A stretch of 64,000 nucleotides of DNA. Source: CALAGJ01 sp964293305. Lineage in GTDB: Bacteria; Bacteroidota; Bacteroidia; Chitinophagales; Chitinophagaceae. How positions within the stretch are numbered: the first letter of the stretch is position 1; each line of letters starts with the position of its first letter. Of this stretch, positions 18,700-27,072 are shown piece after piece. Position numbers and translations under genes: made by a program. Under the pieces are notes generated by a model. The model was not told the DNA's origin and did no database searches. It saw only the letters and a program-made list of their open reading frames with translations. The stretch spans positions 1 to 64,000 of the forward strand of contig CAXYYO010000015.1 in NCBI GenBank assembly GCA_964293305.1, in the 5' to 3' direction.

Positions 18700-19089
18700 A
18701 TGTTACAAAGAAGCATCTTTTGTGTGCTTATGTCATCCTTTTTTGCAAGTTGTAGTGAAACCTCACCCTCAACTGCAAAAGCGAATATTTTAGTACCAGA
18801 AGTTATAAACAAAGGACTTGTATATGACAGCACGCTGATTGATTCCATAGAAATCAAAAACATTGGTCAACCTGAATTAAGGATTGCCTAAGTAGAACCT
18901 GGTTGCTCATGTTCGGTAAGTTCTTTTGATACGTTACCCATTCAAGCTGGCAAAAAAACATTTATTCATTTTACAATCCACTTATCAGATACCGGGTTTT
19001 TTCAAAAGAATTTTGTTATTGAAGCAAATACAGACTCAATATTTCATGTAGTAAATGTGAGGGGTCATTATAGCCCTAAGAAAATATAA
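18700..19089 (+). pseudogene. DUF1573 family protein interrupted by a stop codon
   Basis: The frame begins with a lipoprotein-like signal (MLQRSIFCVLMSSFFASC) and continues as a small immunoglobulin-like DUF1573 protein: SIEIKNIGQPELRIA, then TAA at 18889-18891, then in the same frame VEPGCSCSVSSFDTLPIQAGKK and a beta-rich end with stop at 19087-19089. The total would be 129 codons with one internal stop. The GCSCS motif is a core family feature, so the downstream half is clearly part of the gene. Either the gene is recently broken by a single point mutation or the base is a sequencing error. A shorter 63-residue product would lack the conserved core. Confidence 0.78.
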
Positions 19090-19147
19090 GTCCGCAAAAT
19101 AAGATTGGATATTGCATGTGGGTATTGCCACTTCAAAAAAGGAATAC

Positions 19148-19828
19148 TTACTCCATAGAAAATTTATATCCCACACCCTTGATGGTGTGAATACAATCTA
19201 CACCGAGCTTTTGTCTTATTTTTCTGATATGTACATCAATGGTTCTATCTCCTACAATTACATCTTGACCCCAAACCTTATCTAAGATTTCCTGTCTTAA
19301 AAAGACACGTCCCGGCTTTGAGGCCAGCAAATAGGTCAATTCAAATTCTTTTCTTGCTAGTGAAATAGCTGCTTCCTCTACATAAATGAGGTATTTAACA
19401 GGGTCAATTTTTATTACCCCAAAATCAATTTGTTTGTTTTCCTCTTTTTGTACTCTTCTCATCAGGGCATTCACCCTACTTACTAATACTTTTGGACTGA
19501 TAGGCTTCGTTATGAAATCATCCGCACCAATATCTAATCCTTTTATATGAGTAGCTTCATCATCCAATGCAGTTAAAATGATGATAAGTGTATCGTTAAA
19601 ACTGGCTTGAGAACGTAGTATGGAGCAAACTTCAATGCCCGTTTTATGGGGCATCATTATATCTAGGATAATAAGTTCGGGTTGTATTTGTTTTGCAATA
19701 TCTAAGGCTGCTCTACCATCAGCTGCTGTATATACCTCAAAACCTTCTTTGCTTAGATTATAGGATACAATTTCCAGTATATCCGGCTCATCATCAGCAA
19801 TTAAGATTTTATTGGTGCCAGCATCCAT
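19148..19828 (-). CDS. OmpR/PhoB-type response regulator
   Basis: This 226-residue regulator has an N-terminal receiver domain (acidic pocket Asp12-Asp13, phospho-acceptor Asp56 in LIILDIMMP, Lys in FITKPISP). A C-terminal winged helix follows with FELTYLLASKPGRVFLRQEILDKVWG and DRTIDVHIRKIRQKLG. It binds DNA as a dimer after phosphorylation. ATG at 19828 is chosen over TTG at 19846 because the latter overlaps a -7 box (TACCTTTG at 19844-19851). No kinase is adjacent; the PhoR-like kinase at 10164 is a possible partner, and this separation is unusual for a PhoB/PhoR pair. The target genes are unknown. Confidence 0.93.
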   Translation of the reverse strand: MDAGTNKILIADDEPDILEIVSYNLSKEGFEVYTAADGRAALDIAKQIQPELIILDIMMPHKTGIEVCSILRSQASFNDTLIIILTALDDEATHIKGLDIGADDFITKPISPKVLVSRVNALMRRVQKEENKQIDFGVIKIDPVKYLIYVEEAAISLARKEFELTYLLASKPGRVFLRQEILDKVWGQDVIVGDRTIDVHIRKIRQKLGVDCIHTIKGVGYKFSME

Positions 19829-19843
19829 GCAAATAAATTTTTG

Positions 19844-19851
19844 CAAAGGTA
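19844..19851 (-). promoter_or_regulatory. Candidate -7 box of the response regulator gene
   Basis: The minus strand reads TACCTTTG, matching TAnnTTTG, 15 bases before the chosen ATG. The TTG element at the expected spacing was not found. Confidence 0.45.
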
Positions 19852-19940
19852 CTCACTGTCCTAGTATTTATCTTTGGCACAATATTATCTAATTGTTAAC
19901 AGGCTATTAAAGCATGAATAGCTATTTTTGTACTTATATT

Positions 19941-22160
19941 ATGAGAAACAGATACTTACCTCCCGTATTTTTTATCATAGGTATTTTTTCATTTGGCTGT
20001 TCAAATAAGCTTTGCGCACAAGCAGATAGTGTGGTCATTCCATTTGATCATATCTATTTTCATAAAAATATTGAAAAGAGCAGGGAGGCCATTTGGGCTT
20101 TAGATGGAAAGGCAGACTCCGCCTTTATTCCCGGTAGGGATACAATGCTAAATAATAGATTAAATCAACAACTATTAGCTGGTATAGATGAAAAACGATT
20201 TTATGTGGAGCGCAGTAGTTTAGCAAATAGTAATCAGAAAGTAAGATTGCTAAGAGGAATGCAGGAAATATTGCAATTCTTTTATAAAGGATATATTACA
20301 AATGAATGCAAAGCAGCAGCATTGGCAGATGCGCTTTCACTCTTTGATGTAGCCCTGGATTTATACCTCAACGGAGAAAGCATTGCCCCGGCATTCGACA
20401 ATTTTTCTTATGAGAGTTCAGTTATTGTAATTCGCTCAGTAGCTTTTGCTGATAATAAAGGATATGCCGCTGAGGCAGATCATATTCAATACAAATATTG
20501 TTTGCAGTATCCAGAAAAAACAATGTATGTACTCAATGGTCATATTGATTTGCCCTATGCTGATACGCTTATGGCTCTTGCCTCGAAAAAAGTGCCCGAA
20601 ACAGTGTTTGATTATGCTGCTTCTTCACTTCCGGTGGTTACTTTATTGCATCAGAGTAAAGACCCTATGACTCAAACCATTGTAAAGATGGCCAGCATGA
20701 CAGATGGTCAACAATATTTCCCTTTTTTAGATAATTTGAATAAAGGTAGAATAAGTTTTGAGGATGTAGCATTGGCATTAGAAGACAGTACAAAATATTA
20801 TAGCCTTCTAGTAAAAACAGCCATTGATTATGCAGATGATTTAAGAAAAAAAGATACTGCCGCCACACTCATTACACTCAGGGCAAAGCTTGCACAAAAG
20901 GCAAAAGAAATTTATGTAAATGTAATCAATGACCTGCATGAAGCATCTGACCCTGTGCGGTTTAAAAAAATCGATCATTTATCGCCGGAGGAATTGTACT
21001 ATTTGGCTGTGACCACAGAAGAAGATATTTATACGAGCAGTTTTGTGAGAGGAGTGTATCCAAGAGTGTGGAAAAATATGCAAAAAGCTGATAAGGGTGG
21101 AGGAGATAGTTTAATGCTTTTAATGCGGTTTGATTATTTTAAAAAATGGGTAAAAATGTGTGCAAACTACAATACACTCAGCAACTTTTTACAACGTATG
21201 GAGCCAAATAATGCGCAACTCCTTATGAAAGCATTTGTAAACGGACTTGATAAAACTAATAGCTTAGAAGATGCGGTAGATGTGGCCGATGCTTTTGGTA
21301 GTATTAATGATGATGCTATACGAAATTTATTGCTTACACAATTACGCAGCAATCTAGGGCAGGCACGTATGAGTGGCAGCCTCCGTTCAATTGATATTTA
21401 CAATATTTTGGAAAAACTATTTATGGCCAGCGCGGATACCACGATTGATGTAAGCAAAAATTTGGGCATCTCAAATATATATCGAAGTACCAATAAAGAA
21501 TTACAAAATGAAACCGGACGTATCATAATACAGCAATTTTTTTATGGTGATAAAGATGGCATGGGTATTTATAACAGATTTATAAATACATATAGTGGTA
21601 GTGCAAATTGGTCTGTGGTAAGCACTCCGCAATGGGCTGAAATTCGCTCAAAAACCGGAGTACCAATATCCATATTTTGCAATAGGGCATTGGACGAAGA
21701 AAAGAATCTGGATGCTTATGCGCAAGAAGCGCTATGTAGTTATTTAGACAGTACAGAGCAGTATCCAAGCTTTGTAATTCATAGGGGACATAGTTACTTT
21801 TTACCTTATACCATTGATCAATTATTTCCTTCTGCAAAAATTATTTATTTGGGTAGTTGTGGAGCATATCAAAATTTAGATAAAGTATTGAGCACTTGCC
21901 CAGAAGCACAAATTGTATCATCAAAACAAACCGGTAGCGGCTCTGTAAATTTTCCAATGATTGTATATATGGCAGAAGCGCTCAGGCAGGGCAAGGACCT
22001 TGACTGGCCTGATATATGGAAACACTTTAGTAGCATTTTTACTGGCAATGAATATTTTGCAGACTATGTACCTCCATATAAAAATTTGGGTGCACTTTTC
22101 CTAATGGCCTATAATAAACTTCAGGTACCGCAAACGGTGAATAATGGCATTGCTCCTTAG
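19941..22160 (+). CDS. Large secreted protein of unknown family with a possible caspase-like His/Cys pair
   Basis: I do not recognise a named family. The protein (739 residues from ATG 19941) has a signal peptide ending near CAQADS. A mainly helical body of about 560 residues follows. Near the C terminus is a compact alpha/beta region with FVIHRGHSYF and then, 23 residues on, KIIYLGSCGAYQNL. A hydrophobic strand ending in H-x-G-H and another ending in S-C-G resemble the catalytic dyad of clan CD cysteine peptidases (caspase, separase, CHAT types); this is inference. ATG 19941 follows a TATTTTTG box at 19923-19930; an earlier ATG at 19914 would add nine residues. It stands alone between a divergent response regulator and the convergent aat gene. 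Confidence 0.7.
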   Translation: MRNRYLPPVFFIIGIFSFGCSNKLCAQADSVVIPFDHIYFHKNIEKSREAIWALDGKADSAFIPGRDTMLNNRLNQQLLAGIDEKRFYVERSSLANSNQKVRLLRGMQEILQFFYKGYITNECKAAALADALSLFDVALDLYLNGESIAPAFDNFSYESSVIVIRSVAFADNKGYAAEADHIQYKYCLQYPEKTMYVLNGHIDLPYADTLMALASKKVPETVFDYAASSLPVVTLLHQSKDPMTQTIVKMASMTDGQQYFPFLDNLNKGRISFEDVALALEDSTKYYSLLVKTAIDYADDLRKKDTAATLITLRAKLAQKAKEIYVNVINDLHEASDPVRFKKIDHLSPEELYYLAVTTEEDIYTSSFVRGVYPRVWKNMQKADKGGGDSLMLLMRFDYFKKWVKMCANYNTLSNFLQRMEPNNAQLLMKAFVNGLDKTNSLEDAVDVADAFGSINDDAIRNLLLTQLRSNLGQARMSGSLRSIDIYNILEKLFMASADTTIDVSKNLGISNIYRSTNKELQNETGRIIIQQFFYGDKDGMGIYNRFINTYSGSANWSVVSTPQWAEIRSKTGVPISIFCNRALDEEKNLDAYAQEALCSYLDSTEQYPSFVIHRGHSYFLPYTIDQLFPSAKIIYLGSCGAYQNLDKVLSTCPEAQIVSSKQTGSGSVNFPMIVYMAEALRQGKDLDWPDIWKHFSSIFTGNEYFADYVPPYKNLGALFLMAYNKLQVPQTVNNGIAP

Positions 22161-22211
22161 TGTTGAATTTTTGAAATATTACGCTTTTATAATACAAATC
22201 TGCACAAACAA

Positions 22212-22886
22212 CTAAAGTATAGAATAATCAATAGGACCAGTTTCCTGTTTTAATATTTCTATAAACTTTTTCCGGGTTATCATATTTGCGCCCAGACTCT
22301 CTAGGTGATGGGTATGTGCCTGGCAGTCAATTAATACCACACCTATATCCTGCAATTTTTTCACCCAGCATATTAAAGCATATTTACTGGCATTGCTCAT
22401 TTTACTAAACATGCTTTCACCAAAAAATATATTACCAATCAACAGGCCATATAAGCCACCAACTAATTCCTCATTGATACGTACTTCTGCACTATGTGCA
22501 AATCCTTTTTGATGCAGGAGAATAAAAGCGTTTTCTAATTCGGTGGTTATCCAAGTGCCATTTTGCCCGGTGCGTTGTATAGATTTGCAGGCATGAATTA
22601 CAGCTTTAAAATCATTGTTTACAGAAAACTCAAAAGCATTGCGCAGCAATAATTTTTGCATTGATTTACTCACTTTCAATTGAGATGGTCTCAATACAAA
22701 TCGTGGATCCGGATGATACCACAAGGGCAGTTCGCCATCATACCATGGAAAGATGCCCTGACTATATGCATGTAAAATAGTTGTTGGGGTGATAGTGCCA
22801 CCAATGGCAAGAAGACCATCTTCATCAGCCAGCTCTGGGTTTGGGAAAAGCAAAAATTGACTGGGGTTGTTTGTGTTCGAAAACAT
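22212..22886 (-). CDS. aat: Leucyl/phenylalanyl-tRNA-protein transferase
   Basis: Aat transfers Leu or Phe from tRNA to proteins with N-terminal Lys or Arg, making N-degrons for ClpS/ClpAP. The 224-residue length and motifs fit: LAIGGTITPTTILHAYSQGIFPWYD, PLWYHPDPRFVL, and GGLYGLLIGNIFFGESMFS with the later DCQAHTHHLESLGA. It is cytosolic. It starts seven bases after the clpS stop, so the two are co-transcribed, which places the enzyme that makes N-degrons with the adaptor that recognises them. Confidence 0.96.
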   Translation of the reverse strand: MFSNTNNPSQFLLFPNPELADEDGLLAIGGTITPTTILHAYSQGIFPWYDGELPLWYHPDPRFVLRPSQLKVSKSMQKLLLRNAFEFSVNNDFKAVIHACKSIQRTGQNGTWITTELENAFILLHQKGFAHSAEVRINEELVGGLYGLLIGNIFFGESMFSKMSNASKYALICWVKKLQDIGVVLIDCQAHTHHLESLGANMITRKKFIEILKQETGPIDYSIL

Positions 22887-22893
22887 GCTACAC

Positions 22894-23202
22894 TTATTGC
22901 TCTATCAGCAGTTCGATGGTTGCATTAATACCTCTATCGTTTACTGTATTACACATGGGTTTTAGGGTGTCATAATCGCCGTTTTTTACGCCATATTTTC
23001 CTTTGAAATGTATAATCATTGCACACTGCTCCGCCTGATCTTCTGTGTGACCACAGACTTCCATCAACGTAGCTATAACCCAATCAAAAGAATTTACATC
23101 GTCATTCCAAAGTATTAGCTGATAAGGTGTAGCAGTATCTGTTATTGATTCGGTAATATCTGCAACAGCAATATCAGAATCAATATCTTCCTTATAAAAC
23201 AT
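22894..23202 (-). CDS. clpS: ATP-dependent Clp protease adaptor ClpS
   Basis: ClpS binds proteins with Leu, Phe, Tyr or Trp at the N terminus and delivers them to the Clp ATPase. The 102-residue sequence holds the core YQLILWNDDVNSFDWVIATLMEVCGHTEDQAEQCA. The ND of WNDDVN binds the N-terminal amine and DWVI...M lines the hydrophobic pocket. KGKYGVKNGDYDTLKP and a C-terminal strand complete the fold. The N-terminal extension of ~28 residues is acidic, as usual. It is the first gene of the clpS-aat pair. Confidence 0.95.
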   Translation of the reverse strand: MFYKEDIDSDIAVADITESITDTATPYQLILWNDDVNSFDWVIATLMEVCGHTEDQAEQCAMIIHFKGKYGVKNGDYDTLKPMCNTVNDRGINATIELLIEQ

Positions 23203-23302
23203 GTAGCAAAAATAAGTAATAGCTGTTATGATTTGTGCTTCTGTCTAAAATTTGCAACGCATTGACATGAGTTATACGCTTGCTATTTATAGAAAATATA
23301 TT

Positions 23303-24070
23303 TTATAATGAAGGGATATATTTGAATTCATGTACAATGATTTCTACTGACTCTGCATTGGCAGGTACCTTGCCTTGAAACATCCAGAGATTGATAAATG
23401 CTGGCATTTTTTTAAGACTGATAGATTTGGGTGGGGAGGTACAAGTGGCAGTAGCAAACAGATTGGTATCATCATTATAAAATCCATACATACTTTTAAA
23501 AACCACAACATTATTAGTTCTTGTAAATCGATGTGTAGTGTATATGCCACTAAGAGAAAAATTTTGAGTAAAACTAAAATTTGAATTGCCTGCTAGTGCA
23601 GGCCAAACGGTATAATTTAGATTTGCATTTGAAGCATTGCCCCAGCGGGCAAACTCAATATCCATTTCATCAAAACCATCATTTCCTGAATAATTAAATA
23701 ACCCAAACACTACATTTTTATCCAACAAATCTACTCTTCCTTCTATTTTCCATTGCCAAGTACCCATGCCAAAACTATCTACCGACTGCACTTCTGAACA
23801 GTACCATTTATTTTGATATTTTATAAGTCTTAAATGCAAATGGCCCTGTGCATCAACCCATACATTTTGCTTGGCCCAATAGTTTGGTCCCGGGCCAATT
23901 TTTTGGGTAGGGGAATGTTTTATTTTCCAGTTGTAACCACTAAAGCTGATGGTATTTGCTACGTTTTTTTCTGCAATGAATGTATGCTGATTAATGATAG
24001 TACTTTGTTTTTTGCATGATGCAATCAACCCACAAAAAATTGCAACAAAAATGATCGTAGTATTTTTCAT
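23303..24070 (-). CDS. GH16-like lipoprotein
   Basis: This 255-residue protein begins with a lipoprotein signal (GLIASC, Cys19). The body is a beta-jellyroll like glycoside hydrolase family 16: WKIKHSPTQKIGPGPNYW and the strand SFGMGTWQWKIEGRVD lead to EMDIEF at 135-140, the E-x-D-x-E catalytic pattern of the family (Glu135 nucleophile, Glu139 acid/base). Family members cut beta-1,3/1,4-glucans, laminarin, agar or related chains; the substrate here is unclear. I chose ATG at 24070, which gives a proper signal peptide; an upstream ATG would add 17 unconserved residues. No SusC/D-type polysaccharide locus surrounds it. Confidence 0.75.
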   Translation of the reverse strand: MKNTTIIFVAIFCGLIASCKKQSTIINQHTFIAEKNVANTISFSGYNWKIKHSPTQKIGPGPNYWAKQNVWVDAQGHLHLRLIKYQNKWYCSEVQSVDSFGMGTWQWKIEGRVDLLDKNVVFGLFNYSGNDGFDEMDIEFARWGNASNANLNYTVWPALAGNSNFSFTQNFSLSGIYTTHRFTRTNNVVVFKSMYGFYNDDTNLFATATCTSPPKSISLKKMPAFINLWMFQGKVPANAESVEIIVHEFKYIPSL

Positions 24071-24350
24071 AGTAGTTTCACTTTTATATGAATAGTGCAA
24101 TATAATACATCTAGCTTTCATGATTTCTCAGTCGTGTATACAAGCCAAATCTTTTTGTACTGATATAAAATTTAGAGCTATCAGTATTTATCCAAAATAA
24201 AATAATAAAGCCTGAAAAGCTATACGGACAGGCTCTCCAATCCAAAGAAGAAATCAGAATGCCTTAAACCACAGCGCCTCAAAAAAGCATTTCCTTAACA
24301 GAATTTATGAAAAGCTTATCCTCTTTAGCATTGATCTACTTTATTTGCAC

Positions 24351-25430
24351 ATGCTTTTTTGTGAGGGTATTTCTCTTTTTCAATTTAGAAATTATATTGA
24401 GAGACAATTTCGTTTTTCCGAAAATATAATTGGCATTACAGGAAAAAACGGGACAGGAAAAACTAATCTTATAGATGCTATTTATTATCTGTCATTTACA
24501 AAAAGTGCTTTTTCAAAACCAGATGTTCAAAGCACGCATGTAGATGGGATAGGTTGGCGTATTGAAGGAAATTATAAAAAATTTGAAAAGCACCATCACT
24601 TAAAATGTATTCTAAGAGAAACTAATCGTAAAGAGATTTTGGTAGATGGCAACTTAATACCAAAGTTTTCAAATCATATAGGCCAATACCCGGCTGTGTG
24701 TATAGCTCCTGATGATATTTCTTTGGTAAATGAAGGCGGCGCAGAGAGAAGACGTTTTCTGGATACTTTATTGAGCCAGATTAATACAGATTATCTTAGG
24801 ACATTGGTGATCTATCAAAAATTATTGGACCAAAGAAACAAACTATTACAGGAACATCTCTCCCTTGGAAATATTGATAACACTCTCTTAGAGGTTATTG
24901 ACATGCAGCTTTCAGAAAGCGGTGAAAAAATATTTATAGAGCGCAGAAGATTTCTCGAAATTTTTTTCCCGTTGGTAGCAATTGCATATCAATCAATTTC
25001 CGGAAGTAATGAAAAATTGACGTTCAGATATCAAAGCCATCAGGTTGATGGGCAATTTGCGAATCAACTGAACCAATATAGAAACAGAGATTTGGCCTCA
25101 GGACGCACCAATCGTGGCCCACACAAAGATGATATTGTTGTAGAAAGTGGAAGTTTTTTATTCAAAAATATCGCCAGTCAGGGTCAAAGAAAAAGCTTGC
25201 TATTTGCTTTTAAAATAGCAGAAATTCAGACCTTATCAAACAAAAATAATTTTGCACCAATACTGTTACTGGATGATATTTTTGAGAAATTAGATGCAGG
25301 CAGGGTAGAAAATTTATTGGCTAATTTATGTAATGGGAATATGCAAGTCTTTATTACTGATACAGAATCAGAGAGATTGCAAAAAGCGTTAAAATCAATA
25401 CAGCAATCTTTTCAGATGATAGGTTTGTAA
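24351..25430 (+). CDS. recF: DNA replication and repair protein RecF
   Basis: RecF is an SMC-like ATPase that loads RecA at gaps with RecO and RecR. The 359-residue protein has the N-terminal SLFQFRNY (FRNY motif), Walker A GKNGTGKT at about 31-38, a signature motif SQGQRKSLLFAF and Walker B PILLLDDIFEKLD, followed by the D-loop and a late His/Thr-containing strand QVFITDTE. ATG at 24351 is chosen; TTG at 24345 overlaps a TTTG-rich promoter-like stretch. It is not next to dnaN or gyrB here, as is common in Bacteroidota. Confidence 0.95.
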   Translation: MLFCEGISLFQFRNYIERQFRFSENIIGITGKNGTGKTNLIDAIYYLSFTKSAFSKPDVQSTHVDGIGWRIEGNYKKFEKHHHLKCILRETNRKEILVDGNLIPKFSNHIGQYPAVCIAPDDISLVNEGGAERRRFLDTLLSQINTDYLRTLVIYQKLLDQRNKLLQEHLSLGNIDNTLLEVIDMQLSESGEKIFIERRRFLEIFFPLVAIAYQSISGSNEKLTFRYQSHQVDGQFANQLNQYRNRDLASGRTNRGPHKDDIVVESGSFLFKNIASQGQRKSLLFAFKIAEIQTLSNKNNFAPILLLDDIFEKLDAGRVENLLANLCNGNMQVFITDTESERLQKALKSIQQSFQMIGL

Positions 25431-25603
25431 GAAGGTTGGTAGGTTAAAAGTCAAAAATTTTGTTAATCATTAAAAAAAATCTACCTTTCAATATCAATCA
25501 CTGTGCTAGAATGCATAATATTGTAATTAGTCTTTGAGTTTTAAAATAGGCCCAATTTTAGGTCGAATACAAAACAATTTTAAACATACTTGACATTTTT
25601 TTC

Positions 25604-25632
25604 TTGTTTACCACCAAAGGCCCTTATCTTTG
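25604..25632 (+). promoter_or_regulatory. Bacteroidota-type promoter of the L28-L33-DUF4295 operon
   Basis: TTG at 25604-25606, an 18-base spacer and TATCTTTG at 25625-25632 give a full match to the TTG-N17-23-TAnnTTTG consensus, about 20 bases before the rpmB ATG. Confidence 0.7.
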
Positions 25633-25653
25633 CCATCCAAAAATTTTGAAAAA

Positions 25654-25890
25654 ATGGCCAGAGTTTGCGAAGTAACAGGAAAAAAACCCATGACAGGAAA
25701 CAGGGTTTCGCATTCGAATATTAAAACGAAACATAGGTTTTTGCCTAATTTACAAACCAAACGTTTCTTTTTTGCGGAAGAAGATCGTTGGATTACTATA
25801 AAGTTATCTGCGGAAGCAATTCGTACTATCAATAAGAATGGCTTGAGTACTGTAGTAAAAGAATTGAGGGCAAAAGGAACTCATATTTAA
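25654..25890 (+). CDS. rpmB: 50S ribosomal protein L28
   Basis: This 78-residue basic protein starts MARVCEVTGKKPMTGNRVSHSNIKTKHRFLPNL, the standard L28 N terminus. It binds 23S rRNA near the E site of the large subunit. ATG at 25654 is the family start; an upstream TTG would add eight residues and lies inside the promoter. It opens a three-gene ribosomal unit. Confidence 0.97.
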   Translation: MARVCEVTGKKPMTGNRVSHSNIKTKHRFLPNLQTKRFFFAEEDRWITIKLSAEAIRTINKNGLSTVVKELRAKGTHI

Positions 25891-25913
25891 ATAAATTATC
25901 TAAACGGCTAATC

Positions 25914-26096
25914 ATGGCAAAAAAAGGAAGCAGGGTTCAGGTAATCATGGAATGCACAGAGCACAAAACAAGTGGCATGCCTGGTACCAGCAGATATATA
26001 ACAGTTAAAAATAAGAAAAATTCCCCTGAACGTATGGAGTTAAAAAAATATAATCCCATACTCAAAAAGGTAACTGTTCATAAAGAAATTAAATAA
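25914..26096 (+). CDS. rpmG: 50S ribosomal protein L33
   Basis: This 60-residue basic protein is L33, with RYITVKNKKNSPERMELKKYNP. It has only one Cys (ECTEH) and lacks the paired Cys of zinc-binding forms, so it is the zinc-independent type common in Bacteroidota. It lies 23 bases after rpmB. Confidence 0.97.
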   Translation: MAKKGSRVQVIMECTEHKTSGMPGTSRYITVKNKKNSPERMELKKYNPILKKVTVHKEIK

Positions 26097-26125
26097 TATT
26101 CTCATCACATTATAACTGATTTAAG

Positions 26126-26296
26126 ATGGCAAAAGCAGCAAAAACGGCGATTAAAACTAAAGACCAGAAAGCCGCAGCAGAAGCAAAAAACTGGACCAAA
26201 GTAATCAAAGCTGTACGTAGTCCAAAAACTGGCGCATACACCTTTAAAGAAGCCATTGTTCATAAAGACAATATCAAGGATTTTTTAGCAAAATAG
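26126..26296 (+). CDS. DUF4295 family small basic protein
   Basis: This 56-residue basic protein starts at ATG 26126 and includes KAVRSPKTGAYTFKEAIVHKDNIKDFLAK, the DUF4295 signature. In Bacteroidota this small protein regularly follows rpmB-rpmG, so a role in the ribosome or its assembly is likely but not shown here. It ends the operon, 16 bases before a terminator. Confidence 0.9.
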   Translation: MAKAAKTAIKTKDQKAAAEAKNWTKVIKAVRSPKTGAYTFKEAIVHKDNIKDFLAK

Positions 26297-26312
26297 TCTT
26301 AATAATATTCTT

Positions 26313-26344
26313 AAAAGCTGTTCAAATATTGAGCAGCTTTTTTT
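26313..26344 (+). terminator. Rho-independent terminator of the ribosomal protein operon
   Basis: A stem with GCTG/CAGC and flanking A/T pairs (26313-26323 with 26331-26341) is followed by a run of T residues. Confidence 0.85.
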
Positions 26345-26583
26345 ATGCATTTTATAATTGCTGAAAACATACTTATAACAAATTTTAAGAAACAATTACA
26401 GCACGTGATCACGTATAAAAGATTTAAGCATAGAGATATCATTATATGCTCACCAATTATCGTTTTTTAGGAAAACTTCTGCTAGTCTTAGAAGAGGTAA
26501 TGGATTGGCAATGATTATATTTAGAAGCCATAGAGCTTCCTTATTAATATTCAACTATATTTGAAAAACCAAATAAAGTTCAA

Positions 26584-26973
26584 ATGAGACAAATAGGTAT
26601 AGCCATTTTTTTATTTTTTTCTTTATGCATTCAAGCACAAGAACATTCGGATTCAATAGGATTACCCCCTGTTGTAAGCATTGATAGTGTACATCTATAC
26701 GTTAATCAAACAGTTACTATTTGTGATAAAATATATGGAGGTATTTTTTTAGATAAATCTAAGAAAAGGTTAACACTTTTGAACATGGGTGGTGCATACC
26801 CAAAACAAAAAATAACGGTGCTTATCCCCGACACCTGTAGATTTCTTTTCTCAAAAGCACCCGAAACAAATTTCAAATATAAAAATGTGTGTATAACCGG
26901 AATGATACTCTTATACAATGAAAAGTATGAGATTGTACTTGCAAAACCGGAGGATATTGTAATAAAAAAATAG
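26584..26973 (+). CDS. Small exported protein, possibly OB-fold
   Basis: This 129-residue protein has a Sec signal peptide (about 1-19, ending IQAQ). The mature part has short strands QTVTICDKIYGGIF, RLTLLNMGGAYPKQKITVLI and VCITGMILLYNEKYEIVLAKPEDIVI. The strand pattern and the GGAYPxQ motif resemble exported OB-fold proteins in Bacteroidota, but I cannot name a family. It appears monocistronic, with ~240 bases of empty sequence before it. Confidence 0.65.
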   Translation: MRQIGIAIFLFFSLCIQAQEHSDSIGLPPVVSIDSVHLYVNQTVTICDKIYGGIFLDKSKKRLTLLNMGGAYPKQKITVLIPDTCRFLFSKAPETNFKYKNVCITGMILLYNEKYEIVLAKPEDIVIKK

Positions 26974-27072
26974 TGAGTATAAGAGACATGTATCCAAAAA
27001 CTAGAAAAGTATTCGCATTAACGAATTAAACTTTCAATTGGAAATGGAATTTTATAGACTCTCTTTGTGAAA

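Noticed and set aside
24205..24240. AGCCTG/CAGGCT hairpin upstream of recF as a small RNA or riboswitch
   Set aside because: Only a 6-bp stem with a long loop; it matches no known RNA pattern and has no T run.
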